A stretch of DNA of 64,000 nucleotides from Serratia sarumanii (GCF_029962605.1 NZ_CP124750.1:248001-312000), one strand, 5' to 3'; shown: positions 20,419-33,186, numbered from the stretch's first letter. Notes: generated by a model from the sequence alone, not told the origin. Translations and numbers: made by a program.

Positions 20419-21693
20419 ATGAGCAAAAAACTGATCGGTACTCTTATCGCGTTGGTTGCCATCTTCTCCTTATTGATTTTGTTGATTGCCATTAACTTCG
20501 GCGGCGTAAAAGAACGCTATAAGCAGATCGAGCCCAATCTGGACAACTACTCGGTGGCCGAGATCCTCTTTCTGGCGTTTGAAAGAACCAAAACCGCGCT
20601 GCTGCTCAGTGAAAACAACGACTACGACGCCTTCCAGATCAAAAAGAAAATCTTCTACTCGAAGATTCAGATCCTGGAGAGCCGTTCTACCTTCAGCGAC
20701 TCTTTTTATTACGACGACGAGTTCATCAAGAATGTTGCGCTGCTGAAGCAGCAGTACCGCACGTTGGACGATCTCTCCGCCGGCTTGCTGGTGGGGCAGA
20801 AAAACAAGGCGGACATTCTCTCTTATATGGATGATATCGAGGGCACGCTGGTCGATATCCAGGAAATTATTTATCGGATACAGATTAAAAACTTTACCGA
20901 AGTGAAAGGCATCATCCAGGAGAATTCGAGTAAAGCCGAGATGTTCGCCCTCTTTTCGTTGATTTTGGTGTTTCTGATGATGTTCCTGGTGCTGAGAAAT
21001 GCCTTCTCGTTAAAAGAGATCATCAAGAACAAGAACATCTTTATCTCTTCCATCTACCACGAGATCGCCGGCTCGACTCAGGCCATCGTCATTGCCGCGG
21101 ATATCATGGAGCACGAGCTGGCGCAGGAAGAGTTGAAAAAAGAAGCCCGCCTGATCTCCTATCACGGCAATAAGATCGCCGAACAAACGCGCGAGGTGAT
21201 GGATTATTCGCGGCTTGAGATGGGGGAAGTCAAAATCAATATTTCCACCTTCCGGCTGAATGAGGTGGTGGACGATGCCGTAACCGGCATCGGCGCCGGG
21301 CGCGGCAATCGTCTCGTGATTCACCGTTCGTCTTATGCCGGCCTGATTGGTTCTGATAAATACAAGCTCTACCGAATATTGGCCAACCTGCTCAGCAACG
21401 CGGACAAATTTACCCACCGCGGCGCGATAACCCTTAACGTGAAGGTATGTCACGGCAATCTGTATTTGCGGGTAAAAGACACCGGCATCGGGTTTAACGT
21501 CAAAAATCTGGATCGGTTGTATAAGGCGTTCAATCAGGGGGTGGAAAGGGAAACGCGGCAGGGGTTGGGGCTGGGGCTGACCATTATCAAAAATTACGTC
21601 ACGACGATGAAAGGTACCATTAAAGCCAAATCCGTCGAAGGAGTGGGCTCATCGTTTTTGATCCGCATCCCGGTCAAACTAATTAAAGAATAG
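20419..21693 (+). CDS. Membrane sensor histidine kinase
   Basis: 424-aa kinase. TM1 is about residues 8-27, a ~145-residue, largely helical periplasmic sensor follows, and TM2 is about 175-194. The H box is FISSIYHEIAGS with phospho-accepting His214; the N box is ANLLSNADKF (Asn323/327); G1 is KDTGIGF (Asp354) and G2 QGLGLGLTI (about 381-389). No receiver or HPt domain is fused. Spaced one base from the upstream exported protein. Its last 15 nt overlap the end of the convergent response regulator gene, the likely partner. The input signal is unknown. Confidence 0.88.
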   Translation: MSKKLIGTLIALVAIFSLLILLIAINFGGVKERYKQIEPNLDNYSVAEILFLAFERTKTALLLSENNDYDAFQIKKKIFYSKIQILESRSTFSDSFYYDDEFIKNVALLKQQYRTLDDLSAGLLVGQKNKADILSYMDDIEGTLVDIQEIIYRIQIKNFTEVKGIIQENSSKAEMFALFSLILVFLMMFLVLRNAFSLKEIIKNKNIFISSIYHEIAGSTQAIVIAADIMEHELAQEELKKEARLISYHGNKIAEQTREVMDYSRLEMGEVKINISTFRLNEVVDDAVTGIGAGRGNRLVIHRSSYAGLIGSDKYKLYRILANLLSNADKFTHRGAITLNVKVCHGNLYLRVKDTGIGFNVKNLDRLYKAFNQGVERETRQGLGLGLTIIKNYVTTMKGTIKAKSVEGVGSSFLIRIPVKLIKE

Positions 21694-22458
21694 GTTCGAC
21701 AGCAGCAGCGAGGAGATAATCAGCGGCTTGGTCGGTTTTTCCACCAGATGTACGTCATAGTGCAGGATCATATCGCCGATGTTTTTCTCGTAGTGATTCA
21801 GCTGGCCGGTCAGAATGATGATGCGGGCGTGCGGATCGAGGGCGTCTTTAATTTTCTTCACAACGCGTTCGGAGGTCTCGCCGAAATCCAACAGCCAGTC
21901 CAGAATAAACGCCTCAAAGGACTGCTGTTCCAGCGCGGCCAGCATGGCGTCCGCCGTCTGAAAGGTCTCAGTCTCGATGCCGTATCGGCTGGCGATCTTC
22001 TTCAACAGTTCGAGAATATCCCCATCATTGTCCAGGATCGCGATACGCGGGGCCGGCAGAAAGTCTATCTTGTTGACTTTGTACAGCGGAGCCTCGGCGG
22101 CATGTTCCCGATTGGTGTTGATGATGAAAAGATCGTCTTTTTTGCAGGCGTAGGTTTCGTCGTTGTCCGCTTGCGTGACCGGGCGCTCGTCAACCTCAAT
22201 ATTGCAGCGCTTGTGAATGCTGTTCATGATAAAGACGGCGTTATGCGTCCTTTGGCCGGCAAACGGCTCGTTGAAGTACTGAAATACCTTTTTGACTTCA
22301 TCGAGGGTGATGCCTCTTTTGCCATCCAGCTTCTGTTTGGCGCTGTTGTACTGAAGGTTCAGTATGTTGGCCATCGTGGAGGCATGCTTTCTGTCGCCAA
22401 CTCCTTTCAGAGTGAGCAACGCGCTGATTGCATCGATGTAATTTGGCGTTTTCTTCAT
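21679..22458 (-). CDS. HTH-receiver response regulator (BetR-like N-terminus)
   Basis: 259-aa protein with reversed order for a regulator: an N-terminal HTH (about residues 5-65; TMANILNLQYNSAKQKLDGKR looks like the helix-turn-helix), a linker of ~70 residues, and a C-terminal receiver (about 137-255). The receiver has the acidic pair Asp143/Asp145, phospho-acceptor Asp187 (FILDWLL), Thr217 and Lys241 (VEKP), so it should be phosphorylatable. N-terminal HTH with C-terminal receiver suggests the BetR-type class; the family name is from memory. I chose ATG 22458, which has an AAGG SD; the open frame continues upstream without similarity. Convergent with the kinase, 15-nt overlap. Confidence 0.8.
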   Translation of the reverse strand: MKKTPNYIDAISALLTLKGVGDRKHASTMANILNLQYNSAKQKLDGKRGITLDEVKKVFQYFNEPFAGQRTHNAVFIMNSIHKRCNIEVDERPVTQADNDETYACKKDDLFIINTNREHAAEAPLYKVNKIDFLPAPRIAILDNDGDILELLKKIASRYGIETETFQTADAMLAALEQQSFEAFILDWLLDFGETSERVVKKIKDALDPHARIIILTGQLNHYEKNIGDMILHYDVHLVEKPTKPLIISSLLLSNLFFN

Positions 22459-23195
22459 GACAACCTTGGCTTTTTTTGATGTTGACCGCGAGCGCTGAAA
22501 AACCTGCGCGAGGACCCGTGCTGGATTATAGATGATGACTGGGGGTTGCAGCGATATCAGTTTGATTTTGCTTGTCAAACTCAAAATACACTCGATGCAA
22601 AATAAAAAAACACTCAAAAGACATTCACATTTAATCGTTTGTATGGTTAATTAGCGCACATACTGTGTGATTCGCGTCCTGGGGGGGTGCCAGTCTCACA
22701 AAATAAACCGCCTGCTCTTGTCCGTAAGCAGGGAGCAGGCGGCAAAAAGATCCGCGGCCAACACCAGGGCCAATGGCAGCACCGGGGATGACCACTCGAA
22801 TCTCTCTTCGTCGCTGTACCTTCTTATCCTCGTTCCCACTTTTCTGCCGCCACAGCGCTCTATGAGTATCACTCCTGAGTGAGTGCCGCACATCGTTATG
22901 CCATCTTTCTGACTGCCCATTAGCCGACAAGGCAATCTGCCCGTACGCCCTTACCGGCCGCGATACGCCATATGCGCGTTGCCGCGGACGAGGGCCCGGC
23001 GTCGCGCAAGAGAAGCTCCGGCGCGATCCGGGATGGGATAAGGCGGGGCCATCGAGAGGGTGACGGCCCCGGCCGACGCCGGGTTTGGCGGTCGGCAAGG
23101 TCACTATAGCCGGGGAGGTTACCGGCGCCAGCGCCGGCGTTCGGCATTGCGCGGCCGCTCCAGCGTTTTCTTCACGCGGCGGTAAACGTTGCCGC
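22459..23195. other. 737-nt intergenic region between response regulator and thiH
   Basis: Contains the response-regulator promoter at its left end, which is AT-rich (22540-22640). The rest is GC-rich with several short inverted repeats such as ACCGGCG...CGCCGGC near 23121-23140. A minus-strand frame at 22696-22893 (65 codons, one hydrophobic segment near its C-terminus) has no clear SD and no family I recognise, so I do not call it. No IS, tRNA or CRISPR sequence is visible. Confidence 0.5.
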
Positions 23196-24329
23196 TTATT
23201 GCGTGCTGCGTCCCAGATAACCGTCCCAGTCTTTCCACACCGGCTGCAGCCCGGCGTTGCTGATGGCCTCGGCGACCTGCTGTGGCGTGCGGCCGTCGTG
23301 CGGCTCGAACTGTTCCAACTCCGGCGGCACGTCGTCGGCATAGCCGCCGGGCTGCGTCTTGGATCCGGCGCTGACGCTGTTGATCGCCACCGGGATCATG
23401 TGATCGCGGAAGTACGGCGACTCACGCGTAGACAGCGACAGCTCAACGTCCGGCGCGAACAGCCGGAAGGCGCAGATCAGCTGCACCAACTGAGGCTCGC
23501 TCATGATCGACGCCGGCTCAATGCCGCCGGCGCAGGGGCGCAGACGCGGGAACGAGATCGAGTAGCGGCTCTGCCAGTAGGTTTGCTGCAGGTAGAACAG
23601 ATGTTCCGCCAGCAGGTAGCAGTCGGTGCGCCAGCTGTTGGACAGGCCGATCAACGCACCGAGGCCGATCTTGTCGATCCCGGCGCGCCCCAGGCGATCC
23701 GGCGTGGCCAGGCGCCAATGAAAATCCTGCTTCTGCCCGCGCAGATGGTGCTGCAGATAGGTGGCCGGATGGTAGGTTTCCTGATACACCAGCACGCCGT
23801 CCAGGCCCAGCGCTTTCAGTTCGGCGTACTCGTCCTGCGCCAGCGGCTGCACTTCCATCATCAGCGAGCTGAAGTGGCGGCGGATAGCCGGAATGTGCTG
23901 ACGGAAATAGTCCATGCCAACCTTGCTCTGATGTTCGCCGGTGACCAGCAACAGGTGCTCGAACCCCAGCGCCTTGATGGCTTCGCACTCGCGTGCGATC
24001 TCCGCCGCGTCCAGCGTTTTGCGCTTGATGCGGTTGCTCATCGAAAAGCCGCAGTAGGTGCAGTCGTTGGCGCACAGGTTAGAAAGGTACAGCGGCACAT
24101 AGAAGCTGACGACGTTGCCGAAGCGCTGACGGGTCAGCTGCTGCGCGCGCTGCGCCAGCGGTTCCAGATACGGCGCGGCGGCGGGGGAGATCAGCGCCAT
24201 AAAGTCGTCGCGCGTCAGCTTGTCGGCGGTCAACGCGCGTTCCACGTCGCGTGCGGTTTTGCCGTTGATGCGCAGCGTAATGTCGTCCCAATCCAGCTGT
24301 TGCCAGCGGCTACTGAAATCGTCGGCCAT
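23196..24329 (-). CDS. thiH: 2-iminoacetate synthase ThiH
   Basis: 377-aa radical SAM enzyme that cleaves tyrosine to 2-iminoacetate (dehydroglycine) and p-cresol, feeding the thiazole half of thiamine. The [4Fe-4S] motif is CANDCTYC (CxxxCxxC, near residue 85). Length equals that of E. coli ThiH. The ATG at 24329 overlaps the thiG TGA by one base; a GTG one codon upstream is possible. It is the last gene of thiCEFSGH. Oxygen-sensitive tyrosine pathway, in place of the glycine oxidase ThiO used by some bacteria. Confidence 0.97.
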   Translation of the reverse strand: MADDFSSRWQQLDWDDITLRINGKTARDVERALTADKLTRDDFMALISPAAAPYLEPLAQRAQQLTRQRFGNVVSFYVPLYLSNLCANDCTYCGFSMSNRIKRKTLDAAEIARECEAIKALGFEHLLLVTGEHQSKVGMDYFRQHIPAIRRHFSSLMMEVQPLAQDEYAELKALGLDGVLVYQETYHPATYLQHHLRGQKQDFHWRLATPDRLGRAGIDKIGLGALIGLSNSWRTDCYLLAEHLFYLQQTYWQSRYSISFPRLRPCAGGIEPASIMSEPQLVQLICAFRLFAPDVELSLSTRESPYFRDHMIPVAINSVSAGSKTQPGGYADDVPPELEQFEPHDGRTPQQVAEAISNAGLQPVWKDWDGYLGRSTQ

Positions 24330-25108
24330 CACTGCGTCTCCTCTGGTTGGCTGAGGAAGGCGGTCAGCGGGCTGGAGGCGGCCGCACCGCGCTGGCTGGC
24401 ACCCAATCCGGCGCTGCGCGCCAGCTCGCCGGCCTCCAGCGCCAGGCGAAACGCCCGTGCCATTTGCACCGGGTCGCGCGCTACGGCGATGGCGGTATTC
24501 ACCAGCACCGCGTCGGCGCCCAGCTCCATCGCTTCCAGCGCGTGGCTCGGCGCGCCGATGCCGGCGTCGACCACCACCGGCACCTTGGCCTGCTCGATGA
24601 TGATCTCGAGGAAGTCACGGGTGCGCAGACCGCGGTTGGAGCCGATAGGGGCGCCGAGCGGCATCACCGCCGCGCAACCCACCTCTTCCAGCCGTTTGCA
24701 CAGCACCGGATCGGCGCCGCAGTAGGGCAGCACCACAAAACCGTCTTTCACCAGCGTTTCCGCCGCCTTCAACGTTTCTATCGGATCCGGCAGCAGGTAT
24801 TTCACATCGGGATGGATCTCCAGCTTCACCCAGTGGGTGCCGAGCGCTTCGCGCGCCAGCCGGGCGGCGAACACCGCTTCGGCGGCCGTTTTGGCGCCGG
24901 AGGTGTTGGGCAATAGCCTTACGCCCAGCCGCTGCAGCGGCGCCAAAATGGCGTCGTTGCCGCCGCGCAGATCGACGCGCTTCATGGCCATGGTCACCAG
25001 CTGTGAGCCGGAGGCCGCCAGCGCCTCCAGCATCAACGCCGGGGTGGCGAACTTGCCGGTGCCGGTGAACAGGCGCGAGGTAAAAGTGGTATCGGCGATT
25101 TTCAGCAT
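24329..25108 (-). CDS. thiG: Thiazole synthase ThiG
   Basis: 259-aa TIM-barrel enzyme that condenses deoxyxylulose-5-phosphate, dehydroglycine and ThiS-thiocarboxylate into the thiazole phosphate. KLEIH carries the Schiff-base Lys; the phosphate loop region [10 protein letters not shown] and [24 protein letters not shown] are conserved. ATG 25108 was preferred over the upstream in-frame start because it gives the family N-terminus MLKIAD and starts one nucleotide after the thiS stop. Confidence 0.97.
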   Translation of the reverse strand: MLKIADTTFTSRLFTGTGKFATPALMLEALAASGSQLVTMAMKRVDLRGGNDAILAPLQRLGVRLLPNTSGAKTAAEAVFAARLAREALGTHWVKLEIHPDVKYLLPDPIETLKAAETLVKDGFVVLPYCGADPVLCKRLEEVGCAAVMPLGAPIGSNRGLRTRDFLEIIIEQAKVPVVVDAGIGAPSHALEAMELGADAVLVNTAIAVARDPVQMARAFRLALEAGELARSAGLGASQRGAAASSPLTAFLSQPEETQ

Positions 25109-25109
25109 G

Positions 25110-25310
25110 TCAGCCTCCGGCGATCGCTTGAAACAGCAAAATGTCGTCACCGTCCTGCACCTGATGGTCGGCCCAGTCGGCGCGCGGGATGATGGTTTGG
25201 TTGATCGCCAGCGCGGTGCCCGGCTGGTGGCGTTCCAGCTGGGTCAGCAGGGCGGCGACGCTGAGCGGCTGCGCCAGCTCCAGAGGTTGGTCGTTCAGAC
25301 GGATCTTCAT
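25110..25310 (-). CDS. thiS: Sulfur carrier protein ThiS
   Basis: 66-aa ubiquitin-fold protein ending in AIAGG; the C-terminal Gly-Gly is adenylated by ThiF and converted to the thiocarboxylate that donates sulfur to the thiazole. The ATG (25310) overlaps the thiF stop in an ATGA junction. Confidence 0.96.
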   Translation of the reverse strand: MKIRLNDQPLELAQPLSVAALLTQLERHQPGTALAINQTIIPRADWADHQVQDGDDILLFQAIAGG

Positions 25311-26048
25311 GCCGCGCCTCCGCATACCGGGCAGGCGCGGGCCTGGCTCAGTTGCAGCGTGCTCCAGCTCTGCTGCTTGCCGTCGAACAGCCGCAGCTTG
25401 CCGCTGAGGGAGGAAGGCATACCGGCCAACATCTTGATGGCTTCCAGCGCTTGCAGAGTGCCGATCACGCCCACCACCGGGCCGAGCACCCCGGCGGTGC
25501 GGCAGTTGCGCTGCGGCTCTTCCTGCTCCGGGTACAGGCAGGCGTAGCAGCCGTGCGCATAGGGCGGCTCGAGCACCAGCAACTGGCCGCTGAAACCGAC
25601 CGCGCTGCCGCTGATCAGCGGCTTGGCGGCGGCGATGCAGGCGGCATTGACCTCATGACGGGTCGCCATATTGTCGCAGCAGTCCAGCACCAGATCGGCG
25701 CGGGCGACCGCGTCGCGCAGCGCTTGCCCCTGCAGCCGCTGCGCCAGCGGGATGGATTCCACCAACGGGTTCAGCGCCTGCAGGTGGCGTTGCGCCAGCG
25801 CCGCCTTGCCGGTGGCGGTATCGGCGCTGCGGTAGAGGATTTGCCGCTGCAGGTTGGTGACATGCAGCTGGTCGTCGTCGGCCAGCAGCAGCGTGCCGAC
25901 GCCGGCAGCGGCCAGATACAGCGAAGCCGGGGAACCGAGCCCGCCCAAACCGACGATCAGCACCGTGGCGCGCTTGAGCCTCTCCTGGCCTTCCGGGCCG
26001 ACGTCCTCCAGCAGCAGCTGGCGGCTGTAGCGCAGGAATTCCTGATCG

Positions 26049-26056
<8 letters not shown>
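25307..26056 (-). CDS. thiF: ThiS adenylyltransferase ThiF
   Basis: 249-aa E1-like enzyme that adenylates the ThiS C-terminus. Nucleotide-binding [19 protein letters not shown] lies near residues 36-54; Zn site cysteines are in CYACLYP and in the C-terminal CPVCGG. A Cys in [10 protein letters not shown] corresponds to the sulfur-transfer cysteine region. Overlaps thiE by 8 nt and thiS by 4 nt. Confidence 0.97.
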
Positions 26057-28644
<2,588 letters not shown>

Positions 28645-28767
28645 CTACCAGTGTGTTGGGTTGGGAAAGTTGCTTGTCTGGAGCTCGGAGGGAGTAATGA
28701 TGGTGGCCGATAAGGCAGGGCGCCCGCAAGGGGAAGGCCGTGCCTGTGGCGATAGATTACTCTTGTT

Positions 28768-28867
28768 CCCTTCGCGGGTATTAACCCGATCAGGTTCCGC
28801 GGATCCCGAATTAACGGTCTCAGCCTGGCTGATTCGATGAACAAATCAGGCGCTAGGCACTCCGACA
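28768..28867 (-). promoter_or_regulatory. TPP riboswitch (thi box)
   Basis: On the minus strand the leader reads TCGGAGTGCC, then GGCTGAGACCG, then ACCTGATCGGGTTAATACCCGCGAAGGG, the conserved CUGAGA and ACCUGAU...GCGNAGGG elements of the TPP aptamer. It ends about 130 nt before the thiC ATG. No strong terminator with a T run is seen between aptamer and ATG, so control is probably at translation initiation or by Rho, as in E. coli thiC. Confidence 0.95.
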
Positions 28868-28913
28868 AGATGCCCCCCAGTATAGGAGGGATAAGAAAAA
28901 AAACTATAAAATT

Positions 28914-29405
28914 TTAACGCGCCGGATCCGGCTGCGGTTGCTGCGCGGCTTCCGCCTCCAGCAGGATCAGCTTATCTTCCAGCGCAAAGCGCGCCGCCAG
29001 CGTTTCGCCGATATCCGACAAGGCCTGGTGGAATTCCAGACAAACCTCCTGATCGATATCCACTTCGGTATAGCGATCGTGGAACGCCATGATCTGTTCG
29101 GTATTGGCCCACAGCTTGGGGTAGATGTTCACCGCCAGCGACATTTTCGGACTGGCTGCGCCTTCCACTTGTTTGATAATTCTGTCATAGATATGAAAAT
29201 GCCCTGCGGAGAGGTAATCCACCAGGTTGTGGCAAAAGTTCTCCAGCGCTTTTTCATTCAGCGGCGTATGCTTTTCTTTATTCGGTTTGAGGCCTACCAG
29301 CGTGCAGTAGGCGACCAGCAACTGCTTGCGGGCCTGAAGCCATTGATCAACTAATTCATTACTACCGCCAACGCGCTGAGTCAGCCTTTCCAAACGGTTG
29401 AGCAT
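28914..29405 (-). CDS. rsd: Anti-sigma-70 factor Rsd
   Basis: 163-aa helical protein that binds region 4 of sigma-70 in stationary phase and, in E. coli, with HPr also stimulates Spo[24 protein letters not shown] at the start matches the family; the ATG at 29405 was chosen over the long upstream extension. A few residues longer than E. coli Rsd at the C-terminus (Gln/Pro tail). Divergent from nudC with a ~100-nt shared promoter region. Confidence 0.95.
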   Translation of the reverse strand: MLNRLERLTQRVGGSNELVDQWLQARKQLLVAYCTLVGLKPNKEKHTPLNEKALENFCHNLVDYLSAGHFHIYDRIIKQVEGAASPKMSLAVNIYPKLWANTEQIMAFHDRYTEVDIDQEVCLEFHQALSDIGETLAARFALEDKLILLEAEAAQQPQPDPAR

Positions 29406-29506
29406 GTTTGACTCCGTGTAAGTAATAAAAGTAACCGGTAAGTTATTAAAATGTAACAAAGCCGATTCGTAGAGTGCCAGTGAAGCTGAGGTTGTGCAAC
29501 AACGAT

Positions 29507-30274
29507 ATGGAACTTGCATTAACGGGCAATGAAAACGGCTGGTGGATCGTCAGCCATGAAAGCAAACTTTGGTTACCGAACGGTGAATTGCCGTCGGGGA
29601 CGGCCGCCACCCTCGGGCTGCAGGGCCGTATGGCGCGCACCATCGGTGAGTGGGCGGGGGCGCCGGTTTGGCTGGTGCGCCAGGCGATGCCGCGGGAGAT
29701 GGGCTCGGTGCGTCAGCTGTTGGATCTGGATCGCGGTCTGTTTCAGCTTGCCGGGCGCGGCGTGCAGCTGGCGGATTTCTACCGTTCACATCGCTATTGC
29801 GGCTACTGCGGCCATGAGATGCACCTCAGCCGCAGCGAGAGCGCCTGCCTGTGTGGCCACTGCAAAGAGCGCTACTATCCGCAGATTGCACCCTGCGTGA
29901 TCGTCGCCATTCGGCGCGAGGATCAGATCCTGCTGGCGCAACACGTGCGCCATCGCGGCGGTATCCACACGGTGCTGGCCGGCTTCGTCGAAGTGGGCGA
30001 AACGTTGGAGCAGGCGGTAGCGCGCGAAGTGATGGAAGAGAGCAATATCGAAATCAAGAACCTGCGCTACGTCACTTCACAACCCTGGCCGTTCCCGCAC
30101 TCGCTGATGATGGCCTTTATGGCCGATTACCATCAGGGGGAAATTCGTCACGATCCCAAGGAGCTGCTCAACGCCGGCTGGTATCGCTACGACCAGCTGC
30201 CGCTGTTGCCGCCGCCCGGTACCGTGGCGCGCCGGTTGATTGAGGACACCGTGGCGCTGTGCCGGGCAGAATAA
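29507..30274 (+). CDS. nudC: NAD(H) pyrophosphatase / mRNA NAD-decapping hydrolase NudC
   Basis: 255-aa Nudix hydrolase that cleaves NADH to NMNH and AMP and removes 5'-NAD caps from RNA. The four-Cys zinc site is CGYCGHE...[10 protein letters not shown] (about 95-120), followed by the Nudix box [21 protein letters not shown] (split here only by reading) near residues 158-180 and the NADH-specific SQPWPFPHS motif. ATG 29507 gives the conserved start region; the upstream in-frame start adds 11 unmatched residues. Confidence 0.96.
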   Translation: MELALTGNENGWWIVSHESKLWLPNGELPSGTAATLGLQGRMARTIGEWAGAPVWLVRQAMPREMGSVRQLLDLDRGLFQLAGRGVQLADFYRSHRYCGYCGHEMHLSRSESACLCGHCKERYYPQIAPCVIVAIRREDQILLAQHVRHRGGIHTVLAGFVEVGETLEQAVAREVMEESNIEIKNLRYVTSQPWPFPHSLMMAFMADYHQGEIRHDPKELLNAGWYRYDQLPLLPPPGTVARRLIEDTVALCRAE

Positions 30275-30312
30275 TGTACAATGGCCGGCAGATTATTAAG
30301 GGAGCCCCATAA

Positions 30313-31377
30313 ATGACTGAGTTGAAGAACGATCGCTACCTGCGCGCGCTGTTGCGCCAGCCGGTGGATGTGACCCCCGTATGGATGATGCGCCAGGCCG
30401 GTCGTTATTTGCCGGAGTACAAGGCGACCCGCGCCCAGGCCGGTGATTTCATGTCGCTGTGCAAGAACGCGGAGCTGGCCTGCGAGGTCACGCTGCAGCC
30501 GCTGCGCCGCTATGCGCTGGACGCCGCCATCCTGTTCTCCGACATTCTCACCATTCCCGACGCCATGGGGCTCGGCCTGTACTTTGAAGCCGGCGAAGGC
30601 CCGCGTTTCAGCTCCCCTGTTACCTGCCGCGCCGACGTCGACAAGCTGCCGGTGTTCGATCCGGAAGTGGAGCTGGGCTATGTGATGAACGCGGTGCGCA
30701 CCATTCGCCGCGAGCTGAAGGGCGAAGTGCCGCTGATCGGCTTTTCCGGCAGCCCGTGGACGCTGGCGACTTATATGGTCGAAGGCGGCAGCAGCAAAGC
30801 CTTCACCAAGCTGAAGAAGATGATGTATGCCGAACCGGCCACGCTGCATCTGTTGCTGGACAAGCTGGCAGACAGCGTGATCCTGTACCTCAATGCCCAG
30901 ATCAAAGCCGGCGCGCAGTCGGTGATGGTGTTCGACACCTGGGGCGGCGTGCTGACCGGGCGCGACTACCGCGAGTTCTCTTTGCACTACATGCACAAGA
31001 TCGTCGACGGGCTGCTGCGTGAAAACGACGGCCGCCGCGTGCCGGTGACGCTGTTCACCAAAGGCGGCGGGCAGTGGTTGGAGGCGATGGCCGCCACCGG
31101 CTGCGATGCGCTGGGGCTGGATTGGACCACCGACATCGCCGACGCGCGTCGGCGCGTCGGCGACAAAGTGGCGCTGCAGGGCAATATGGATCCGTCGATG
31201 CTGTATGCCTCTCCGGCGCGCATCGCGGAAGAAGTGGAGACCATTCTGGCCGGTTTCGGCCACGGCAACGGCCATGTGTTCAACCTGGGCCACGGCATCC
31301 ATCAGGATGTGCCGCCGGAGCACGCCGGCGCCTTCGTCGAGGCGGTGCACGCGCACTCGGCGAAATACCACCGTTAA
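30313..31377 (+). CDS. hemE: Uroporphyrinogen decarboxylase HemE
   Basis: 354-aa enzyme that decarboxylates uroporphyrinogen III to coproporphyrinogen III in heme synthesis. Seen: [13 protein letters not shown] (about residues 22-34) with the substrate-binding Arg, [13 protein letters not shown], and [11 protein letters not shown] near the C-terminus. It is 38 nt after nudC and 9 nt before nfi, in the E. coli order. Confidence 0.98.
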   Translation: MTELKNDRYLRALLRQPVDVTPVWMMRQAGRYLPEYKATRAQAGDFMSLCKNAELACEVTLQPLRRYALDAAILFSDILTIPDAMGLGLYFEAGEGPRFSSPVTCRADVDKLPVFDPEVELGYVMNAVRTIRRELKGEVPLIGFSGSPWTLATYMVEGGSSKAFTKLKKMMYAEPATLHLLLDKLADSVILYLNAQIKAGAQSVMVFDTWGGVLTGRDYREFSLHYMHKIVDGLLRENDGRRVPVTLFTKGGGQWLEAMAATGCDALGLDWTTDIADARRRVGDKVALQGNMDPSMLYASPARIAEEVETILAGFGHGNGHVFNLGHGIHQDVPPEHAGAFVEAVHAHSAKYHR

Positions 31378-31386
31378 GGATTCGAT

Positions 31387-32073
31387 GTGACCGATATGGC
31401 GGCCCTGCGCGCCGAACAGCTGCGGCGCGCGGCTGAAGTCATTCGCTACGACGATCTGCCGGCCGAACCGCCGGCCTTCATCGCCGGCGCCGACGTGGGC
31501 TTCGAGCAAGAAGGGGCGGTGACGCGCGCCGCCATCGCCATCCTGCGCTATCCGTCGCTGGAGCTGGTGGAGTATCAGGTGGCGCGCATCGCCACCGTCA
31601 TGCCCTACATCCCGGGCTTCCTGTCGTTTCGCGAATACCCGGCGCTGTTGGCCGCCTGGGGGCAGCTGCGGCAGAAGCCGGGGCTGATCTTCGTCGATGG
31701 GCATGGCATTTCGCATCCGCGGCGTCTCGGCGTCGCCAGCCATTTCGGCCTGCTGGTCGATGTGCCGACCATCGGCGTGGCCAAGAAGCGCCTGTGCGGC
31801 AAATTCGCGCCGCTGGACGCCGCCGTCGGCGCGCTGGCGCCGCTGGAAGATAAGGGTGAACCGCTGGGCTGGGTGTGGCGCAGCAAGGCGCGTTGCAACC
31901 CGCTGTTCATCTCTACCGGCCATCGCGTGAGCGCCGACAGCGCGCTGGCGTGGGTGCAACGCTGCATGGCGGGCTACCGATTACCGGAGCCGACCCGCTG
32001 GGCCGACGCCATCGCGTCGCGCCGTCCGGCGTTTCAGCGTTGGTTGCAGCAGCATCCGGAGGTGTCGCCATGA
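31387..32073 (+). CDS. nfi: Endonuclease V (deoxyinosine 3' endonuclease)
   Basis: 228-aa repair nuclease that nicks DNA at the second phosphodiester bond 3' to deoxyinosine. Acidic catalytic motifs GADVGFE (about 37-43), SLELVEYQ and [14 protein letters not shown] (about 108-121) are intact, with [11 protein letters not shown] between. The GTG at 31387 overlaps an out-of-frame ATG; ATG 31396 is an alternative start three codons in. Confidence 0.95.
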   Translation: MTDMAALRAEQLRRAAEVIRYDDLPAEPPAFIAGADVGFEQEGAVTRAAIAILRYPSLELVEYQVARIATVMPYIPGFLSFREYPALLAAWGQLRQKPGLIFVDGHGISHPRRLGVASHFGLLVDVPTIGVAKKRLCGKFAPLDAAVGALAPLEDKGEPLGWVWRSKARCNPLFISTGHRVSADSALAWVQRCMAGYRLPEPTRWADAIASRRPAFQRWLQQHPEVSP

Positions 32074-32121
32074 GCGATTTCGGGTACACTGCGCCGCAGA
32101 TAACGCGTAAGAGAGTAAAGC

Positions 32122-32712
32122 ATGCTACGTAACCCGATTCATTTACGTCTGGAACGGCTCGAGGCCTGGCAACATTTGACCTTTATGGCCAGTTTGTGCG
32201 AGCGTATGTACCCGAATTACCAGATGTTCTGCAAACAGACCGAGTTCGGCGATCCGGCGGTTTATCGCCGCATTCTGGATTTGGTGTGGGAAACGCTGGT
32301 GGTGAAGGACGCCAAGGTCAACTTCGACAGCCAGCTCGAGAAGTTGGAAGAGGCGATTCCGTCGGCGGAAGATTACGATCTTTACGGCGTTTACCCGGCA
32401 ATTGATGCCTGTATCGCATTAGGGGAACTGATCCATTCGCGGCTCGGCGGGGAGACGCTGGAGCACGCCATCGCCATCAGCGAAACATCGATTCGCACCG
32501 TGGCGATGTTGGAAATGACCCAAGCCGGTAAGGAAATGACCGACGAAGAGTTGGAAAGTTTGCCTGCGGTAGAGGAAGAATGGGACATTCAATGGGAAAT
32601 TTTCCGCCTGTTGGACGCCTGTGAAGAGCGCGATATAGACCTGATCAAGGGGCTGCGATCCGACCTGCGAGAGGCCGGTGTCAGCAACATCGGGATAAAT
32701 TTAGCGCAATAA
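32122..32712 (+). CDS. yjaG: DUF416 family protein YjaG
   Basis: 196-aa soluble, acidic, mostly helical protein of unknown biochemical function, conserved in gammaproteobacteria between nfi and hupA. The start has SD-like AAGAGAG and the product MLRNPIHLRLERLEAWQ matches the family N-terminus from memory. Confidence 0.9.
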   Translation: MLRNPIHLRLERLEAWQHLTFMASLCERMYPNYQMFCKQTEFGDPAVYRRILDLVWETLVVKDAKVNFDSQLEKLEEAIPSAEDYDLYGVYPAIDACIALGELIHSRLGGETLEHAIAISETSIRTVAMLEMTQAGKEMTDEELESLPAVEEEWDIQWEIFRLLDACEERDIDLIKGLRSDLREAGVSNIGINLAQ

Positions 32713-32901
32713 GGCAACAAAACGTGATTTAACGCCTGATTTGTCATGCCTTAAGGCTTCACATCCGCACCCTGTCTGGTCTACATTTGGGGGGCGTAAA
32801 AAAAGTGGCTATCGGTGCGTGTATGCAGGAGAGTGCTGTCAATCGGCATATCCGTCGCACTCGATGCTTTGCAAACGATAAACACACTGTAAGGATAACT
32901 T

Positions 32902-33174
32902 ATGAACAAGACTCAACTGATTGATGTAATCGCGGACAAGGCTGACCTTTCCAAAGCACAAGCTAAACTGGCTCTGGAATCCACCCTGGCTGCTATTACT
33001 GAGTCTCTGAAAGAAGGTGATGCAGTACAATTGGTTGGCTTCGGTACTTTCAAAGTAAACCATCGTAGCGAGCGCACTGGCCGCAACCCACAGACTGGCA
33101 AAGAAATCAAAATCGCAGCAGCCAACGTGCCTGCGTTCGTTTCTGGCAAAGCACTGAAAGACGCTGTTAAATAA
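32902..33174 (+). CDS. hupA: DNA-binding protein HU-alpha
   Basis: 90-aa nucleoid protein with the HU beta-arm [20 protein letters not shown] (about 55-74, Pro at the tip) and an N-terminal helical dimerisation domain. SD TAAGGA. Residues such as [20 protein letters not shown] fit the alpha chain rather than HU-beta. Upstream, about 190 nt carry the promoter. Confidence 0.97.
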   Translation: MNKTQLIDVIADKADLSKAQAKLALESTLAAITESLKEGDAVQLVGFGTFKVNHRSERTGRNPQTGKEIKIAAANVPAFVSGKALKDAVK

Positions 33175-33186
33175 GACCGCGCCTCG

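Noticed and set aside
23085..24725. 546-codon plus-strand frame antisense to thiH/thiG
   Set aside because: GC-rich shadow of real thi genes; composition is rich in Arg, Gln and Ala with no motif.
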